DNA from: Parietichytrium sp. I65-24A
Taxonomy: Eukaryota > Sar > Bigyra > Thraustochytrida > Thraustochytriidae
Length of the DNA: 64,000 nucleotides
Assembly: GCA_012862575.1 (NCBI GenBank)
Contig: BLSF01000004.1
Coordinates: 558,001 to 622,000 of the forward strand
Direction of reading: 5' to 3'
In this document: positions 31,750 to 40,731 of the stretch, piece after piece
How the letters are laid out: each line of letters starts with the position of its first letter
Position numbering within the stretch: position 1 is the stretch's first letter
Program-made: the position numbers and the translations under genes
Notes under the pieces: model-generated
The model's database searches: none
Told to the model about the DNA's origin: nothing
Seen by the model: only the letters and a program-made list of their open reading frames with translations

Positions 31750-32707
31750 CGCGCCTCGTGCGTCCCGCGCGTGAGGCAAGCTGCGCCGGTTCTTCGCAGG
31801 AGAACCCAATCCTGCTCCACCCTCACACCCTCGCACTCTTTCGCTCGCTCGCTCTCGCGCGCCTCAGTTATCCCCAGTTCCTTTATCTCTGAGCGGGCCA
31901 ATGCGTTCCGCACACCACGAAGAACAGTTCGTTGTGCTCCAGAACAGAGAGCTGTTCGGTTTTTGTGCACAACGAGCTGTTCTTTCGCTCGCTGCTCTGG
32001 AAGCATGTAGAGATTGTTACGGTCGAGTAAGGGCGTGGGGTAGAGCTTGGGGGAGGTGCCGAATAGGGGAAACTGTAGTGCCCTGAAAAGACGTGCAGGT
32101 TTGGACTTACGCAAGGATATGCGAAATGGTAGCAATCGATTCGAGTGGAATCGATGGGATTTGTGGCGTCTGGAAGAACGATTCTCTACTAAGACTGGTA
32201 TAGACTTATTTGTTATGCTTGAACTCTCACCTGCAGACTATACGTATCTACGGCAAGCTGACTAATATTGACTAGTGTTTGCGCCTGACAGCCACTGCCC
32301 TACTGCGAGTACCCACGAAGCCATCCTACCATGTCCTTACTCAACTGCTAAATGCGAAGCTAAACGAACTACGGCCTACTTAGCTCCCTGGTTGTTCGAG
32401 AGCAAAGCAGCCTACCTCTACCCTACTCAAATCATTAACCACCTAAGAGCCTCGCAGTGGGAGTGGCGCTAGTCCTTGTGAGAAGCAGTGAGAGCTTAAG
32501 GAGATTCCCCTAGATCAATCTACCACCCACGTAAGCAAATGAAGGAGAACCTTGCTAGTGGAGCTCAGATAGCTGCCCGTAGCGTGCGAGTAGAGGGCAC
32601 GGAGTTGTGGAGGAGCAGATAGAGGCAAAGGTAGGCGTGCGAGAGACAGAAAGAGAGAGAATGAGAGAATGAGAGAGAGAAGGAAAGGAGAGGCAATGGA
32701 TCAATGG

Positions 32708-32741
<34 letters not shown>

Positions 32742-32923
32742 CATTGAACTCATTGAACATTCATTCAATCGATCTCTCAGCCGTTCAGTCGTCTCGTTGC
32801 ACACTGCACACTGCACACTGCGCGCGGGCAAGGAGAGCAAAGGAGAGCAAGGAGAGCAAAGGAGAGCAAAGGAGATAGGTGGGCGGTGAGACAGTGAGAC
32901 AGTGAGACAGTGAGACAGTGAGA
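31750..32923. other. Divergent region, glycosyltransferase / prohibitin
   Basis: A 1.2 kb divergent spacer with no supported gene. It contains an (AATC)n run at 32707-32739 and the 8-nt tandem repeat at its right end listed separately. Both promoters probably lie here. Confidence 0.5.
32886..32923. repeat. 8-nt tandem repeat abutting the prohibitin start codon
   Basis: The unit gtgagaca is repeated almost five times without mismatch and ends exactly at the prohibitin ATG (32924). It therefore forms the end of the 5' UTR. Confidence 0.95.
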
Positions 32924-33781
32924 ATGAGCGCAGCAAGGCAATTGGCAGTGGGTCTGACCCGCGTGGCGCAGCTGGCAGCCACGGCAGGCGTGGTGGGCTG
33001 GGCAGGGCAGAACGCTCTGTACAATGTCGACGCCGGAGAGGCGGCAGTGCTGTACGACGCACTGAGACAGGGTATCCAGCCGGAGGCGCGCGTGGAGGGA
33101 ACGCACTTCAAGGTGCCGTTCGTGCAGCAGCCATTCATCTATTCGATCCGCTGCAAGCCGCGTGTGGTGAACAGCTCCACGCCAACCAAGGACTTGCAGA
33201 CGGTCAACATTGCGCTGCGTGTGCTCTCCAGGCCGCAGGTAGAGCACCTCCCTAAGATTCATCGCGAGCTCGGCCAGAACTACGATGACAGAGTCCTGCC
33301 ATCCATCGTAAACGAGGTCCTCAAGTCCGTCGTCGCCCAGTACAACGCTGACCAGCTTATTACAATGCGTGAGAAGGTCTCCCAGCAGATCATTGAGATC
33401 CTCAACGAGCGCGCAAAGGGATTCCACATCACCTTGGACGATGTCTCCATCACCCACTTGACCTTCGGCGCTGACTTTACCACCTCCGTCGAAGCCAAGC
33501 AGGTCGCTCACCAGGAGGCCGAGCGCTCCAAGTTCCTCGTCGCCAAGGCAGAGCAGGAGAAGAAGGTGCGCATCATTGAGGCTGAAGGAGAGGCCCAGGC
33601 TGCAGAGCTCATTTCCGATGCTCTTAAGCAGAACGGACGTGGTCTCATCGAGGTGCGCAGAATCGACGCCGCTAAGGAGATTGCTGCCAACCTCGCTGCT
33701 TCACGCAACGTTGTCTACTTGCCTTCCAGCAACTCTGGAAACGGCGGCAACATGAGCTTGCTCTTGAACGTTGGCCAGTAA
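32924..33781 (+). CDS. PHB1: Prohibitin, PHB1 type
   Basis: A 285-residue subunit of the ring-shaped prohibitin complex of the mitochondrial inner membrane, which scaffolds m-AAA protease and respiratory assembly. An N-terminal hydrophobic anchor (about 6-31) precedes the SPFH/PHB domain (about 31-190) and a coiled coil (about 180-240). Diagnostic blocks include ALYNVDAGE, EGTHFKVPFVQ, DLQTVNIALRVLSRP, YDDRVLPSIVNEVLKSVVA, LDDVSITHLTFG and EAKQVAHQEAERSKF. LTHLTFG-type sequence, NVVYLP and the SLLLNV end are PHB1-like, whereas PHB2 proteins have TELSFS there. The ATG at 32924 is preferred to the GTG two codons before it. Confidence 0.93.
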   Translation: MSAARQLAVGLTRVAQLAATAGVVGWAGQNALYNVDAGEAAVLYDALRQGIQPEARVEGTHFKVPFVQQPFIYSIRCKPRVVNSSTPTKDLQTVNIALRVLSRPQVEHLPKIHRELGQNYDDRVLPSIVNEVLKSVVAQYNADQLITMREKVSQQIIEILNERAKGFHITLDDVSITHLTFGADFTTSVEAKQVAHQEAERSKFLVAKAEQEKKVRIIEAEGEAQAAELISDALKQNGRGLIEVRRIDAAKEIAANLAASRNVVYLPSSNSGNGGNMSLLLNVGQ

Positions 33782-34607
33782 GCGCAAAGGGGGCTGACAC
33801 AAATTATTTCATGACTTTTTTGCACGCCACACACAGACAGACCAGACCAGACAAACACACGGAATATACTTTTCTCTTTGCCTCGTCCTAATTTTGCCCC
33901 TGTAGGTTGTCTCAGTCACAGTTTTGTGAAGATCAGCTTGCGCGAGGAGGATGGGTTCGATGGGCGAGTGAGGAGGCTCAATTTGCTAACCAAAAAAAAA
34001 TAGAAAAATAGGGGACGAACATATGGTGCGAAACTGCGTTTAATGCGACCTATCTTGCGTATGAAGGAGTGGAGGTGGAGATATTGCGCGTGTGGGCGTA
34101 CATCCACCGCATACTTCAGCTGTCGGCCTTTTTATTTGCCATTTATTTCTCAGGCTTGTATCGATTTTATGAAACCGTCTCTCTCTTGAACGAATCAAAC
34201 GCTTTGCCATTTTTCGCCAATTTTCTTCTTGTTCATTCCACTTTTATTCCGCTTTTCCTTGCGTGCAAACTCACGTCCCAAGTCAAGGCTGTTGAAAGCG
34301 GCATACGGGCCAGAAAGCTTTCTTGAGATCAAAATCCTAACGTTTTGTTGCGTTTGCATTTTAGTTCTTTTAATTTTCTCTTTAGGTATTAAAAAATTAA
34401 AAAATAAGGGCCTAATCAAACAAAGCTGACTAGAAGACAATCTGCCATGCGGGAAAAGAGCTCACCAGCCTACCCGCTCGCTGCCATAGCAGCAGCAATC
34501 GGGCAAAACCCAGGCTGGCGCTGGCCCATCCGACAATCCGACAATCCGACACGGACCAGGACTAGGTGAAGGACAAGGACATGGACAAGGGCAAGCTCAC
34601 CCACCGC
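33782..34607. other. Convergent 3' region, prohibitin / prefoldin
   Basis: An 826-nt A/T-rich spacer between two converging genes, with only short frames free of domains. A short repeat (acaatccgac) lies near 34528-34552. Confidence 0.5.
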
Positions 34608-34928
34608 CTAAGCCTTGGTCTGCACGGCGGCCGTCGTCTCCATGATGACCTTTTCTAGCTCCTCGGACCGCTTGACGCTCTCCTCGAGCATGGCTTGAAT
34701 CTTGTCCAGATTATCCTGCACGCCTTTGCGTGCCGTGTCCACCGACTGCTCCACCATGACATCTCCCACCAGACGGTATGCCTTGCGCTGCTCTGGCAGC
34801 GTCTTCAGAACTTCCAGCGCAGCCACGTGCTCGCGCTCCTGCACCTCCAACTGAACCACTCGGTTGCGCAGCTGCTGCAGCTCGTCAGCGCCCTTGCGCA
34901 GCACTTCTTCTTGCTCCTGGCTCGCCAT
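34608..34928 (-). CDS. PFD2: Prefoldin subunit 2 (beta type)
   Basis: Prefoldin is a hexameric jellyfish-shaped chaperone that hands unfolded actin and tubulin to the chaperonin CCT. This 106-residue beta subunit has two helices around a short beta hairpin: helix 1 (about 5-40), the conserved EREHVAALEVLKTLPEQRKA then YRLVGDVMVEQSV hairpin (about 36-70), and helix 2 to the end. The start is the ATG at 34928. A longer frame upstream is an Arg/Lys/Glu run produced by a purine-rich 5' region, not protein. The length is shorter than the human subunit, which has extra tails. Confidence 0.9.
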   Translation of the reverse strand: MASQEQEEVLRKGADELQQLRNRVVQLEVQEREHVAALEVLKTLPEQRKAYRLVGDVMVEQSVDTARKGVQDNLDKIQAMLEESVKRSEELEKVIMETTAAVQTKA

Positions 34929-35424
34929 CTCTCCCTTTTTTTCTTCTCCTTTTCTCTTCTTCTCCTTCTCTCTTTCTCTCTTTCTCTCCTTCTGAGGGTG
35001 TATGGCCGCCTTCCTCTGTCCGCCCCTTTCGCGTACGCTTCGCTGGGTCGAGGACACTAGTTCAGTTACGGTTCGCGAAATTCAGAACAGCTTTCGCTCC
35101 GCTGCTCCTTTCTCTCTCTCTCTCTCTGCATCTCTCCCGATTGGCTATTCGTTGATAGGCGACTACTACCTGGTAGTTGCATAGCGTCTGATAATGAGCG
35201 ACTACCGCGAGGTAGAGAGCAGTAGGAAAGGCTGCTCGGCGATGTTGGGATAGATTTTGCTTTGCGATGTGCTTGCTTGCGAAACGCTTTTTGCACTCGT
35301 ACGGAGAGGACCAAATTGGTATGAATTGGTGTGAATAGGTATGTGATATATAGAGAATATAGGTAGAATAAGTGTGAGGAGGTCCGCGAGGACCTTGGTG
35401 AATTCTTGTGGTGGCATACGCGGG

Positions 35425-35452
35425 GAGAAGGAAGGAAGAAAGGAAGGAAGGA

Positions 35453-35484
<32 letters not shown>

Positions 35485-35487
35485 AGG
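35425..35487. repeat. GAAA/GGAA microsatellite
   Basis: An imperfect GGAA run passing into an almost pure AAAG run ends one base before the ATG of the small ORF at 35488. Length variation here would alter the leader of that transcript. Confidence 0.9.
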
Positions 35488-35706
35488 ATGGAGGCGGCGG
35501 ATGACAAGGCGCGGCGGCAGGCAGCAGAGAGGATCTTTGCTGGCGCGGAGAAAGGACTGAGGGAAGCGCAAGCGCTGGCGAGAGATTCTGAGCGCATGTT
35601 GCGGGGTGTGGTAAAAGAGGTTTTGAGCTTGCGGGAGGCCAGGGCGCAGGTGGAGAGAGAGAAGGAGAAACAGAGGGAGCTGCTCCTGCGGATACAAGGG
35701 AACTGA
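35488..35706 (+). CDS. Small coiled-coil protein, 72 residues
   Basis: An ATG at 35488, just after the GAAA microsatellite, opens a 72-residue frame. The product is one charged helix (many Arg, Glu, Ala, Gln) with leucines spaced like a coiled coil over residues 15-65. No family is recognised. Codon bias resembles its neighbours and the gene sits between the divergent prefoldin gene and the converging mannosidase, which leaves room for a real gene. Such a short helical frame beside a purine run could also be fortuitous. Confidence 0.45.
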   Translation: MEAADDKARRQAAERIFAGAEKGLREAQALARDSERMLRGVVKEVLSLREARAQVEREKEKQRELLLRIQGN

Positions 35707-35855
35707 CGCAGTGCGATTATGCGTGTAGCCGGATTTTGAATTTTTTGGTATTGAATTTGTAGAGTCAACAAGTGTAATGATTTTGTAGTTTGCGGAAATG
35801 AATCGCCTTTACTTTTAATTAAACTCACTTGGAAATCGAAAGAGGGACACATAGA

Positions 35856-38800
35856 CTACACCGGATCCACGAGCTGGAACACCCAGTTCGTCCCGGCGCT
35901 TACTCGAAGGTTCACCCCCCAATTTGGCGTGGCATGTATGGTAAGGCTGCCTTCTTCGTACCGGCCCCAAGGGTAACCCCCAGAGTTAGGGGCTTGGGAA
36001 AAAGTTTCAAGGTGTACCTTTACGAAGAATTCGGTCCCCTCCATCTCGAATAGAGCTCGCTCTAGTGCATGTCCATCCTTCGCTTCGATCATGTATGTGG
36101 GGATGGCTGGCTTCTGGTTGTAATAGGAACGAATTGTCTCCGGTTCCACCCCATGAATCATGCCCACCATATAGAAAATTGGCATATTCTCTTCGTTCTG
36201 CACAATAAGTAAGCCAGCAGCCCCGCCTTGCTCAGCGAGCCTGGCCTTCTCCTCGAACATGCACTCGCCACGGTGTACGAGCACAATTTTGTCCTGAACA
36301 AGCTCTTTGGGATAGGCGGCAGCATCGCATCCAGTTTTGACGGCTGCAAGAACGACCTGTTTATCCAGGATACTACTTTGGAACCCCGGAGGCGAAAACT
36401 CCGATATCGCACAAGGAAGCTCGTCATTCGGCTGGAATGGGAAAGGGGCCTCGCATACGGGGGCTTCGTCATCCTCTGTGACGCTCTCTCGGCTAAGTTT
36501 CATTTGGCACCGGAGTGCGATATCAGGTTCTGATGCGTCAAGAAACATGTACTTGGCATCAGAAGACGAGGCTGGGTCCAGAACCTTGGTAGAGATCACG
36601 TTATTGCCCATATTATGTACTTCCAACGTGGATTTCGTGGACTTGTGCAAAAGAATGAACCCGTGATCAACCATTTCGATGGTCACCGTGCTGCCGTCTC
36701 TTAGGCCTCCAATTTCTGTCCTGGCTGGCGAGTCTGGCATAGCTTCCTGAATTGCACTGGTTGGAGAATTTTGAGGGCGTAGACTTGCACGTTCTGAACC
36801 ATGAGTGAAACCGCTACGCCGCGGCCTTCGCAACTCAACATCCGAAGCGTAATACATTTCCAGAATAGGGTTCTCTGGTTCCCAAGTATCCAGATCTAGT
36901 GCAGGACACTGGCGCTCTGCAGTCATCTCTGCCGACACGGACTGCATGCCCCATAGTTCTCGAACCCGGGAGCGATAATCAGATTCAGGGGTTCTAAATC
37001 TCCTTTCCCTTTCTCTCCTACCTCTCCGCGGCGGCACGGGAGGAGGCTCCTCTTCGATATGCTCGTTGCGCAGCTTCATTTCAAACTTTTCTCTTGCCTC
37101 GTTCCGAGTTTCACCGACCTTCTGCGATGAAGGCTTGGCAAACCCCATCGACGCGGCAGCCGACTGTATCTCGCCCCGGACAGGAAATGGATGCGCTTCC
37201 GTCGTGAAGACATAGTTGCCTCCTCTATCATCACGAATAAAGTTGTTCTCATCGAATAAGAGGTAGAGGTACTTGAGCAATTCGGATAAGAAGAAGGATG
37301 GCATTGAGTCGTGCAAACGCTCGGTCTTGATATCCATTACGCTAGCAAATCCGCACTTTACTCGACACGTCTGCTCGATGGACCGGAACATATCGCGCCC
37401 CGCCACGAGCCAAGATGGGTCCCCGGTCGCAAGCATGAGATAGAACACACTTTCCGCAAGCTCCGGCCTCAGCGGATAGCCGCGACGGGTCCCTCCAAAT
37501 AAAGGAGACCAGGACTCAATGCTGAAATCCTCGGGCGTGAAACCAAATTCGTTCCACACCTGCAAGAATGCGTTTGCTGTCCTTGTAGCAGATTCCAGGT
37601 CCCCTACCAAGGTTTGCATCCCTGGCCAAAACGCCTGCAGGTTGTTAAATTGCAGACGCTGCACGTCGCCCTTCTGCAAGTTGACTTCTACGTACCACGC
37701 ATTGTCCACCCGCAGATGCTCCACGGCGGCACCGTATAGAACCTGAAACATGTCAAAAGCTTCCTCGTCACCAAACAGGATGTAGTGCTTGATGAAATAT
37801 TCATACAAACTATCGATGTTTGAGCCGATACCTGCTATTGGCTCGGTCCAGCGCCCGGTCTGAACGTCAATATGCCTCCCTACAAGCCCGACTGGGGACC
37901 GATGATCGTATATCGATCTCAAGGCGTCTTTTGCGGCCCTTCCGTACTTTGAATCTCCAGTCAAATACGATAGCATGCCGAATTCAATTGAAAGCGAGCC
38001 AGCCGCGGCAGTGCACGCCTCCGTGGTTTCTCGAGGCGGGACGCCGGATCGCAGATTCACTGTCCCATACGGGATCGAAGTGTTGGTAGCGAAAGCCGGC
38101 ATCAGGCGGTCTGCGAGGTCGACTGCCAATGGCAAGAGTTCCCCGGCATAGTCTGGCATTAGGTCTAGAGCCGGGTCCGAAGCGAGCATATGAGCAGAGA
38201 GAATGCCCCCCAAGATACGGATTGTAGTTTCGAATACGGACACCGTCGTATCCAGGTCGAAGTCAGCGCGTTCGACAACGATACGTACTGCGTCAGCAAA
38301 CGCAGTCTTGTTTCCAATGATGGCGAGCATGTCCAGAGAGTCAATAAGAGTCAGCATGTTTCCGGCTGTCAGGCTAAAGTCCTCTGCGCCGCAGGAAATG
38401 GGCTTTAGCTCGTCCCGAGGAAACGCGTACGTCATGTACGCGTTATACCCTTCATAAAAAGCGCCTCGCACGCTCTCAAGCATCTCGGATCTTTGCTCTA
38501 AGGAGAGCTCGATAATCTGAAGCTGCTCCGAGGCCTTCCCGCTAAGCAATTCGTGCTCCGCCTCTACGAGATCGTCTGCGTTATCATTGCTCTCCCGTCT
38601 GATCGTCCATTTGCCGCCTCCATCGGCTCCGCCATTCGTGTCTCCCGCCGATGCGTCGCCTGTGCTTTTCTGCAGAACGTCCTCCGCCGGAAACGTCGAA
38701 GAGGACTCGGTCAACCTCCTTTCCTTGCGCAGTTGGCGCAAGCTCTCGTCCATGTTGCACAGTATCGGGGTGCAAATTGTCATGAGATACGAGCAGGTAC

Positions 38801-39446
38801 GAACCTCTTCGACGGCCTCGATGATCGCCATCTCCGACTGTTTCCACTGCGCCTCGGGCTTGCGGGCCACCTTGGCGGCCTTGGAGCAGCACACGAGTCT
38901 CACCTCGGTCCTCCTGGGCTGCCCGGTCTCCTCGCACAGCTGCCCGTTCTCAAACTGGTATGTCATCGCCATTCCCGGCTTACCCAGCTCCCCTACCAGC
39001 ACGCCGTCCTTTCCATTGAAGCTCCCCGCAGACCAGCTTGCGGGGGCGCTCTCGCTGCTCGGACTGCCCTCTGCATTGCTCGCGCCAACTCTCGCTGCTG
39101 CTGCTGCTGTTGCTACTGCTGCTGCGGGGGCGTCCGCGCCGAGGATTCCCATGGCCACCGGCATGTGCGTCCCCTTGTCGTTTTGTTCCCTATGGAACTG
39201 CCGCACTTCGCGCTTGTGGCACCATGCGTAGTCCCACCATGCCGCGCGCCACGACGTCTCCGCGCACTGCACTCTCGCGCCCAGCGCCTTCTCCACCTCC
39301 GCCGCCAGCGCCGCCCGATCTCGCAATGCCGCCGATTCCAACGCTCGCGCCGCAAATCCTTCACCCGCCAGCCACGCCAGCCACACCTGCCACACCAGCA
39401 GCTGCACGACCAGCGCGCCGTGCCGCGCCGTCCTCGCCAGCATCAT
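35856..39446 (-). CDS. ER mannosidase fusion: OS-9-like MRH lectin + EDEM-type GH47 + PA domain
   Basis: A 1196-residue intronless protein with a signal peptide (1-33, ending GFAARA). Residues about 61-233 are an MRH domain as in OS-9/Yos9: Cys61, the tandem Trp70-Trp71, Cys76, Gln83 in VRQFH, Cys171, the Arg pair in QPRRTEVRLVC, Glu213/214, Cys218, Tyr220 in CSYLM, and TPILC. These include the four mannose-contact residues Q, R, E and Y. Residues about 320-750 are a GH47 alpha-mannosidase of EDEM type with acidic residues in RDELKP, FETTIR (405-410), GSNIDSLYEY (541-550), PLRPELAES (658-666) and the calcium Thr in FTTEAHP. A disordered basic/Pro-rich part follows (775-900), then a PA domain (about 1000-1145), as in EDEM3. 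Predicted role: trim and read mannose on misfolded glycoproteins for ERAD. Start: ATG at 39444-39446; the frame beyond it runs antisense through the next gene. Confidence 0.9.
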   Translation of the reverse strand: MMLARTARHGALVVQLLVWQVWLAWLAGEGFAARALESAALRDRAALAAEVEKALGARVQCAETSWRAAWWDYAWCHKREVRQFHREQNDKGTHMPVAMGILGADAPAAAVATAAAAARVGASNAEGSPSSESAPASWSAGSFNGKDGVLVGELGKPGMAMTYQFENGQLCEETGQPRRTEVRLVCCSKAAKVARKPEAQWKQSEMAIIEAVEEVRTCSYLMTICTPILCNMDESLRQLRKERRLTESSSTFPAEDVLQKSTGDASAGDTNGGADGGGKWTIRRESNDNADDLVEAEHELLSGKASEQLQIIELSLEQRSEMLESVRGAFYEGYNAYMTYAFPRDELKPISCGAEDFSLTAGNMLTLIDSLDMLAIIGNKTAFADAVRIVVERADFDLDTTVSVFETTIRILGGILSAHMLASDPALDLMPDYAGELLPLAVDLADRLMPAFATNTSIPYGTVNLRSGVPPRETTEACTAAAGSLSIEFGMLSYLTGDSKYGRAAKDALRSIYDHRSPVGLVGRHIDVQTGRWTEPIAGIGSNIDSLYEYFIKHYILFGDEEAFDMFQVLYGAAVEHLRVDNAWYVEVNLQKGDVQRLQFNNLQAFWPGMQTLVGDLESATRTANAFLQVWNEFGFTPEDFSIESWSPLFGGTRRGYPLRPELAESVFYLMLATGDPSWLVAGRDMFRSIEQTCRVKCGFASVMDIKTERLHDSMPSFFLSELLKYLYLLFDENNFIRDDRGGNYVFTTEAHPFPVRGEIQSAAASMGFAKPSSQKVGETRNEAREKFEMKLRNEHIEEEPPPVPPRRGRRERERRFRTPESDYRSRVRELWGMQSVSAEMTAERQCPALDLDTWEPENPILEMYYASDVELRRPRRSGFTHGSERASLRPQNSPTSAIQEAMPDSPARTEIGGLRDGSTVTIEMVDHGFILLHKSTKSTLEVHNMGNNVISTKVLDPASSSDAKYMFLDASEPDIALRCQMKLSRESVTEDDEAPVCEAPFPFQPNDELPCAISEFSPPGFQSSILDKQVVLAAVKTGCDAAAYPKELVQDKIVLVHRGECMFEEKARLAEQGGAAGLLIVQNEENMPIFYMVGMIHGVEPETIRSYYNQKPAIPTYMIEAKDGHALERALFEMEGTEFFVKVHLETFSQAPNSGGYPWGRYEEGSLTIHATPNWGVNLRVSAGTNWVFQLVDPV

Positions 39447-39500
39447 CGCTCGCACCGTCCGCCGCCCGTCCGCCCGTCCGCCGCGGCTTGCTTGGCGTGC

Positions 39501-39696
39501 TTGGCACACTTGGCACACTTGGCACACTTGGTGATTCGGCTGTTGGGATCCCTGCACGCGAGAGACGACCGCCCGGTTCCCCGCGGGTTCCTGGCGTCTG
39601 CGCTCCCAGTCAGTCCCCAGTCCCCGGTTCCCAGTTCCCAGTTCCCAGTTCCCAGTTCCCGGTTCCCAGTTTCCAGTTCCCGGTTCCCGGTTCCCG
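39501..39696. repeat. Two minisatellites in the divergent promoter region
   Basis: A ttggcacac unit repeats three to four times at 39501-39531. A gttccca/gttcccg unit of 7 nt repeats about ten times with small changes at 39621-39696. Both lie upstream of the mannosidase start (39446) and of PRKRIP1 (39864). A GGAAGA run follows at 39815-39862. Confidence 0.9.
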
Positions 39697-39863
39697 CCGC
39701 GTGCGGCTTGAGTTGACCAGGTGTCCTCGCTCCTCGAGCCAAATTGCGCGCAACTTGGAGCAGAGAAGGAGGCTGAGGCTAAGGGTGAAAAAGTGAAAAG
39801 GGGAAAAGGTGAAAGGGAGCGGAAGAGGAAGAGGAAGAGGAAGAGGAATAGGAAGAGGGCGGG

Positions 39864-40436
39864 ATGGAGAGGACGGAGAGAGTGGAGAGCGGTGCGGGCA
39901 AGGAGGATGGCGGAAAGTTCCGGCTCCAAAAGGTGGAGAATGTGTACGGCAGCTCGGCAGGGGCGGGCAGCGGCGACTTTCACAGGTACCGCGCACACAG
40001 GCGGACGGAGCTGCAGCGGCTGAAGGAGATGGACGAGGAGGAGGAGGCACAGCTTGGACAGCACGAGTTTGACAGGAAAAGGGAGATCAACCTGGCAGCG
40101 GACAAGCAGCGCACAGCGAAAAATCAGGCCAAACGGAAGCGTCAGAAAGAGCGCCAGAAGGCCGCGAAGGCTGCTAAGAAAGGTGACAATGAGAGCGCAA
40201 CAAATGATCATGAGAGGAGAGGCGTGGAGGCTGAGAGGGAGACCGAGAAAGAGACAGAAACGTTGGCGGAAGCAGCATCGGAGAAAGGAGAGGCAGGTGA
40301 CCAGGTTCTTACCGAAGAAGGAGGAAGAGCTGAAATCGCAAAGTCAATCAATAGATTCAAGAACGACGGATCCTTTCTGGAAGGCATCAAAGCTCTGCAA
40401 GAGTTCGCGGCAGCAAAGTCTCAAACGGGAAAGTGA
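39864..40436 (+). CDS. PRKRIP1: PRKRIP1 homologue, spliceosome-associated protein
   Basis: PRKRIP1 is a small protein seen in the catalytic spliceosome, where a long helix bridges core parts. The 190 residues carry the family hallmark YGSSAGAGSGDFHRYR (28-43) followed by HRRTELQRLKEMD and a very basic helix with FDRKREIN and KNQAKRKRQKERQKAAK (about 45-110). The C-terminal half is Glu-rich and ends in a short helix. It lacks the longer N-terminal region of the human protein. ATG at 39864 after a GGAAGA run; stop TGA at 40434-40436. It is divergent from the mannosidase fusion with a 417-nt spacer full of minisatellites. Confidence 0.9.
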   Translation: MERTERVESGAGKEDGGKFRLQKVENVYGSSAGAGSGDFHRYRAHRRTELQRLKEMDEEEEAQLGQHEFDRKREINLAADKQRTAKNQAKRKRQKERQKAAKAAKKGDNESATNDHERRGVEAERETEKETETLAEAASEKGEAGDQVLTEEGGRAEIAKSINRFKNDGSFLEGIKALQEFAAAKSQTGK

Positions 40437-40731
40437 TATTCTCTCCTTCCCAGCCTGCTCGGCTCGTTGTCTTGGAGCTAGGCTACTTCGTCGCTCAACA
40501 GCTTTCTGCTTCTCTGAATATAGTGAGGAAAGCGACACGTTTACTTTTGCCACTTTTCCAGGCCGGGGCTCTCGTCTCCTACCGAAATGTCGACATTTAT
40601 CAGGCTTCAGGCTTCAGGTTGTGGACTGTCAGCACTTAGACCCGTCCCGAAGGAGAAAACTTCTTCTCTTGCAAAAAACATCAAAGGAGAGAGAGAGAAG
40701 GAGAAAAATTGAGAAAAAAAAAGTAATTTAT

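Noticed and set aside
38553-39716. A 387-codon plus-strand frame opposite the mannosidase fusion
   Set aside because: Low-complexity His/Arg/Cys/Leu runs, no ATG-led domain, and complete overlap with the signal peptide, MRH region and promoter repeats of the real gene.
39447-40211. N-terminal extension of the mannosidase frame
   Set aside because: The frame stays open only as antisense of PRKRIP1 and through the minisatellites. The ATG at 39446 starts a clean signal peptide.
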